From Chitinivibrionales bacterium (GTDB lineage: Bacteria; Fibrobacterota; Chitinivibrionia; Chitinivibrionales; WJMI01), in the NCBI GenBank assembly GCA_014729595.1, contig WJJU01000797.1, forward strand, positions 1 to 7,724: a stretch of 7,724 nucleotides of DNA. Reading direction: 5' to 3'. The notes under the pieces are model-generated. The model was not told where the DNA came from, ran no database searches, and saw nothing but the letters and a program-made list of their open reading frames with translations. Made by a program: the position numbers and the translations under genes. Shown here in pieces: positions 6,171 to 7,724 of the stretch. Numbering within the stretch: the first letter of the stretch is position 1; each line of letters opens with the position of its first letter.

Positions 6171-6566
6171 ATGAAACGACGCGGTTTCGTTGCGTCCCTT
6201 TCCGCTTTGGCCGTAGGCTCATGCGCCCGCATGGATCAGCGTCGAAGGCGATATGATCCAAAGGAATGCCCGTTTTGCTCGGTGAACGCCGGTGAATGCA
6301 GCTACTGCAAAGGTAGTGGCAAATGTACCTATTGCGACGGCACCGGTAAACGCAAAACAACCACCAAAGGGTATCCCTTACGTGGCATTAATGAAGTAAC
6401 CATCGAAGAAGAATGTCCGTATTGCAAGGGAAACGGCGCTTGCAGATATTGTGACGGCGTGGGCAAGTGTTGGGCATGCAAGGGCACGGGACACATCGAG
6501 GAGTGGGACTTTTACGCCAAATATCGGGCACAAGAGAAGAAGAAAGACGACGAACAAGCTGAGTAG
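6171..6566 (+). CDS. putative Tat-exported lipoprotein with six CxxC (DnaJ-like zinc-finger) motifs
   Basis: The 131-residue product begins with KRRGF, a twin-arginine motif, then the hydrophobic VASLSALAVGS and a lipobox ending at C18, suggesting Tat export and lipidation. The mature part carries 12 cysteines as six CxxC pairs in two triplets: 33/36, 43/46, 52/55 and 82/85, 91/94, 100/103. Five of the six continue as CxxCxGxG (for example CSYCKGSGK, CRYCDGVGK), the repeat of the DnaJ zinc-binding domain. DnaJ has four such motifs binding two zinc ions; here six could hold three metals, or form disulfides outside the cytoplasm. The spacer between triplets is about 26 residues, and the C-terminus is charged (EKKKDDEQ). 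There is no J domain. The ATG at 6171 is chosen because GAAGGA lies eight bases upstream and the signal peptide begins there; frames extending to 6096 lack this. Function is unknown; folding, metal or redox roles are inference. Confidence 0.75.
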   Translation: MKRRGFVASLSALAVGSCARMDQRRRRYDPKECPFCSVNAGECSYCKGSGKCTYCDGTGKRKTTTKGYPLRGINEVTIEEECPYCKGNGACRYCDGVGKCWACKGTGHIEEWDFYAKYRAQEKKKDDEQAE

Positions 6567-6624
6567 AGCCCGAAGGGCGATGTCGGGAGTGCCGTCAACA
6601 CTCTATTGTACCTAAATTTGTCGA

Positions 6625-6702
6625 TTTTCACCGCCGTTCCACTGCGGAAGGTGTTTGGCGCCGCATTGCGGTGGTGGACCCATTGGTAGTTTGTGCGTGG
6701 TC
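6625..6702 (+). repeat. repeat copy 1 (about 78 bases, with internal hairpin)
   Basis: Starts with TTTTCACCGCCGTTC and ends with GCGTGGTC. By eye it matches the second copy at about 60 of 78 aligned positions with one single-base gap. The centre reads CGCCGC-ATT-GCGGTG, a six-pair stem with one G-T wobble, at the same place as the hairpin of copy 2. It lies 58 bases after the six-CxxC lipoprotein gene. Confidence 0.75.
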
Positions 6703-6768
6703 TCTTGCGAAGAATCGCATCAAGGCGTTGGCCGATAAGGATTTCGCAATTCCCCTCCGTGGGATAGA

Positions 6769-6788
6769 GCATACCCCGGCGGGTATGC
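6769..6788. repeat. perfect 8-bp inverted repeat (hairpin)
   Basis: GCATACCC (6769-6776) and GGGTATGC (6781-6788) are exact inverted copies around a four-base CGGC loop. There is no following T-run on either strand, so it is not a typical intrinsic terminator. It sits between the two repeat copies and may belong to the same element. Confidence 0.6.
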
Positions 6789-6830
6789 CCGCGTTCCCTT
6801 CAAGCCTTCTCAATCCAACGACTTGCGCGG

Positions 6831-6909
6831 TTTTCACCGCCGTTCAGCTATGCAAGGTATTTTGACGCCGCGTTGCGGCGCCAAACCCATTTATGGTGTT
6901 TGCGTGGTC
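6831..6909 (+). repeat. repeat copy 2 (about 79 bases, with internal hairpin)
   Basis: Same orientation as copy 1, starting 206 bases later, with the same ends (TTTTCACCGCCGTTC and TTTGCGTGGTC). The central hairpin is fully paired here: CGCCGC-GTT-GCGGCG. The minus strand of both copies translates in frame to similar short peptides (DHANTING and DHAQTTNG), but copy 2 hits a stop, so a coding role is not supported. Confidence 0.75.
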
Positions 6910-7161
6910 CTACACGCGGAACCGACGAATTCCGGTAATGTTTTGCGGCCGGAACCGAGTAAAGAGTAGGGCCGGACATGTTTGGGGGGGAGGTTCTTGC
7001 CGGCGTACGTCGAGCAGTATGGAAGATAGAGCAATTTATCGTCGATTTGTCGCCCCGGGACACATGAGCTTGTAATAGCCGGGTTTGAAACGCTTGCCCT
7101 TCATCCTCCATCAACAACCGCGGGCGTGGCTGCCGCACCAAGAGCTGGACTACCACGTTCA

Positions 7162-7187
7162 CCGGAAAGCGTTGATTCGTTTTCCGG
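7162..7187 (+). promoter_or_regulatory. leader hairpin upstream of gpmI
   Basis: CCGGAAAGCG (7162-7171) pairs with CGTTTTCCGG (7178-7187) through ten pairs including one G-T wobble, with a six-base TTGATT loop. It ends 15 bases before the purine-rich ribosome binding site of gpmI. No T-run follows on either strand, so it looks more like a leader or stability element than a terminator. Confidence 0.4.
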
Positions 7188-7217
7188 GGAGCAAAGAAAA
7201 AAGAAAGGCAAAAACAG

Positions 7218-7724
7218 ATGCATAATCGCCCTGTTGTATTGGTTATCCGCGACGGCTGGGGCAAGGCGCCCGAGGTCGAGTCAAACGCTATCTTTAAGGG
7301 TAGTACCCCGCATACCGATGAATATGAGCGCAAGTGGCCGACAACATTGGTGGGATGTTCCGGCCTTGACGCCGGCCTTCCCGAGGGTTATCAGGGTAAC
7401 AGCGAAGTCGGTCATTTGAATCTTGGAGCCGGGCGGATTGTTTATCAAAGCCTTACGCGAATCGATAAATCAATCGGTGAGGGGTCTTTTGCCCGCAACG
7501 AGGTCCTGCTCAATGCGATTGACACCGCCAAGCGGCGGGGCTCAAGCCTTCATCTGATGGGACTTATTCAGGAAGAAGGGGTGCATGCGGTGACGCGACA
7601 CTGTATCTCGCTCTTAGAGATGTGTCGTGACAAAGAGTTCGACGATGTCGCGATTCATGCGCTTACCGATGGTCGGGATACACCGCCTAAATCGGCCCTT
7701 GAGCACCTGGCATTCCTCCAAGAG
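7218..7724 (+). CDS. gpmI: 2,3-bisphosphoglycerate-independent phosphoglycerate mutase, N-terminal part
   Basis: The enzyme interconverts 3- and 2-phosphoglycerate in glycolysis and gluconeogenesis in the cytoplasm, using two Mn(II) ions and a phosphoserine intermediate. The visible 169 residues are about one third of the usual 510 or so; the gene runs off the window without a stop. The metal-site aspartate is D12 in VIRDGWG, and the nucleophile S62 lies in QGNSEVGHLNLGAGR at the canonical number. H123 in GVH and R153-D154 in DGRDTPPKSA, the substrate-binding residues, also match family numbering. The usual GGVHSH segment reads EGVHAV here, a small deviation. The ATG at 7218 has GAAAGG nine bases upstream and gives the expected N-terminus. 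It is preceded by a long gene-free region, so it probably starts its own transcript. Confidence 0.95.
   Translation, partial: MHNRPVVLVIRDGWGKAPEVESNAIFKGSTPHTDEYERKWPTTLVGCSGLDAGLPEGYQGNSEVGHLNLGAGRIVYQSLTRIDKSIGEGSFARNEVLLNAIDTAKRRGSSLHLMGLIQEEGVHAVTRHCISLLEMCRDKEFDDVAIHALTDGRDTPPKSALEHLAFLQE

Larger units (their letters stand above)
6567..7217. other. 650-base region without a convincing gene
   Basis: Open frames here are short, lack good ribosome binding sites and run through repeats on both strands, so I call no gene. The region holds two diverged copies of a repeat, a perfect hairpin between them, a run of seven G (6984-6990) and a hairpin shortly before gpmI. A small GCCC/GGGC stem at 6568-6578 follows the lipoprotein stop but lacks a T-run. 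No tRNA or rRNA is seen. Confidence 0.6.

Noticed and set aside
6625..6909. CRISPR array
   Set aside because: Only two diverged repeats of about 78 bases with a 128-base spacer; there is no short, regular repeat-spacer series.
6848..7333. Minus-strand 161-codon frame and plus-strand short frames before gpmI
   Set aside because: They run through repeat copies or antisense to gpmI, lack ribosome binding sites and show no family resemblance.

Overview
The window is bacterial, of moderate GC content, with short intergenic gaps and Shine-Dalgarno-led genes. It carries five clearly recognisable genes plus one cut by the right edge. A CHASE2-type Ser/Thr kinase, lipobox lipoproteins and a phosphoglycerate mutase starting with an IRDGWG-type N-terminus together lean towards a diderm lineage such as the PVC superphylum or a related candidate phylum. 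This is inference only; no rRNA or other strong marker is present.

Left part (1-1760, mostly + strand): the 3' tail of an unidentified CDS, a stretch whose minus strand resembles the end of an RND-type transporter, then a complete alanine dehydrogenase (ald) with all catalytic residues at canonical positions. Downstream is a 40-codon membrane-protein-like small ORF behind a textbook ribosome binding site. It contains a 17/19 match to the Fur box and is followed by a hairpin that may terminate transcription from both sides.

Centre (1761-5844, mostly - strand): a small helical lipoprotein, a possible 47-residue + strand ORF, and the main functional unit of the window. That unit is a two-gene operon encoding an exported LysM-FecR protein and, overlapping it by one base (TAATG), a 782-residue CHASE2 sensor Ser/Thr kinase. 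The likely logic is that a periplasmic wall-binding protein talks to the periplasmic CHASE2 domain, which passes the signal through four membrane helices to an intact cytoplasmic kinase. A good sigma-70-type promoter (6013-6040) precedes the operon.

Right part (5845-7724, + strand): divergent from the kinase operon is a small protein with a Tat-like signal, a lipobox and six CxxC motifs in two triplets, resembling a rearranged DnaJ zinc-finger module placed outside the cytoplasm. It is followed by about 650 bases without a convincing gene. These hold two diverged copies of a roughly 78-base repeat with a conserved hairpin, a separate perfect hairpin between the copies, and another hairpin just before the start of gpmI (cofactor-independent phosphoglycerate mutase), which runs off the window.

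The most novel-looking content is the LysM-FecR/CHASE2-kinase pair together with the divergent six-CxxC lipoprotein, followed by the repeat pair and the Fur-box small ORF.
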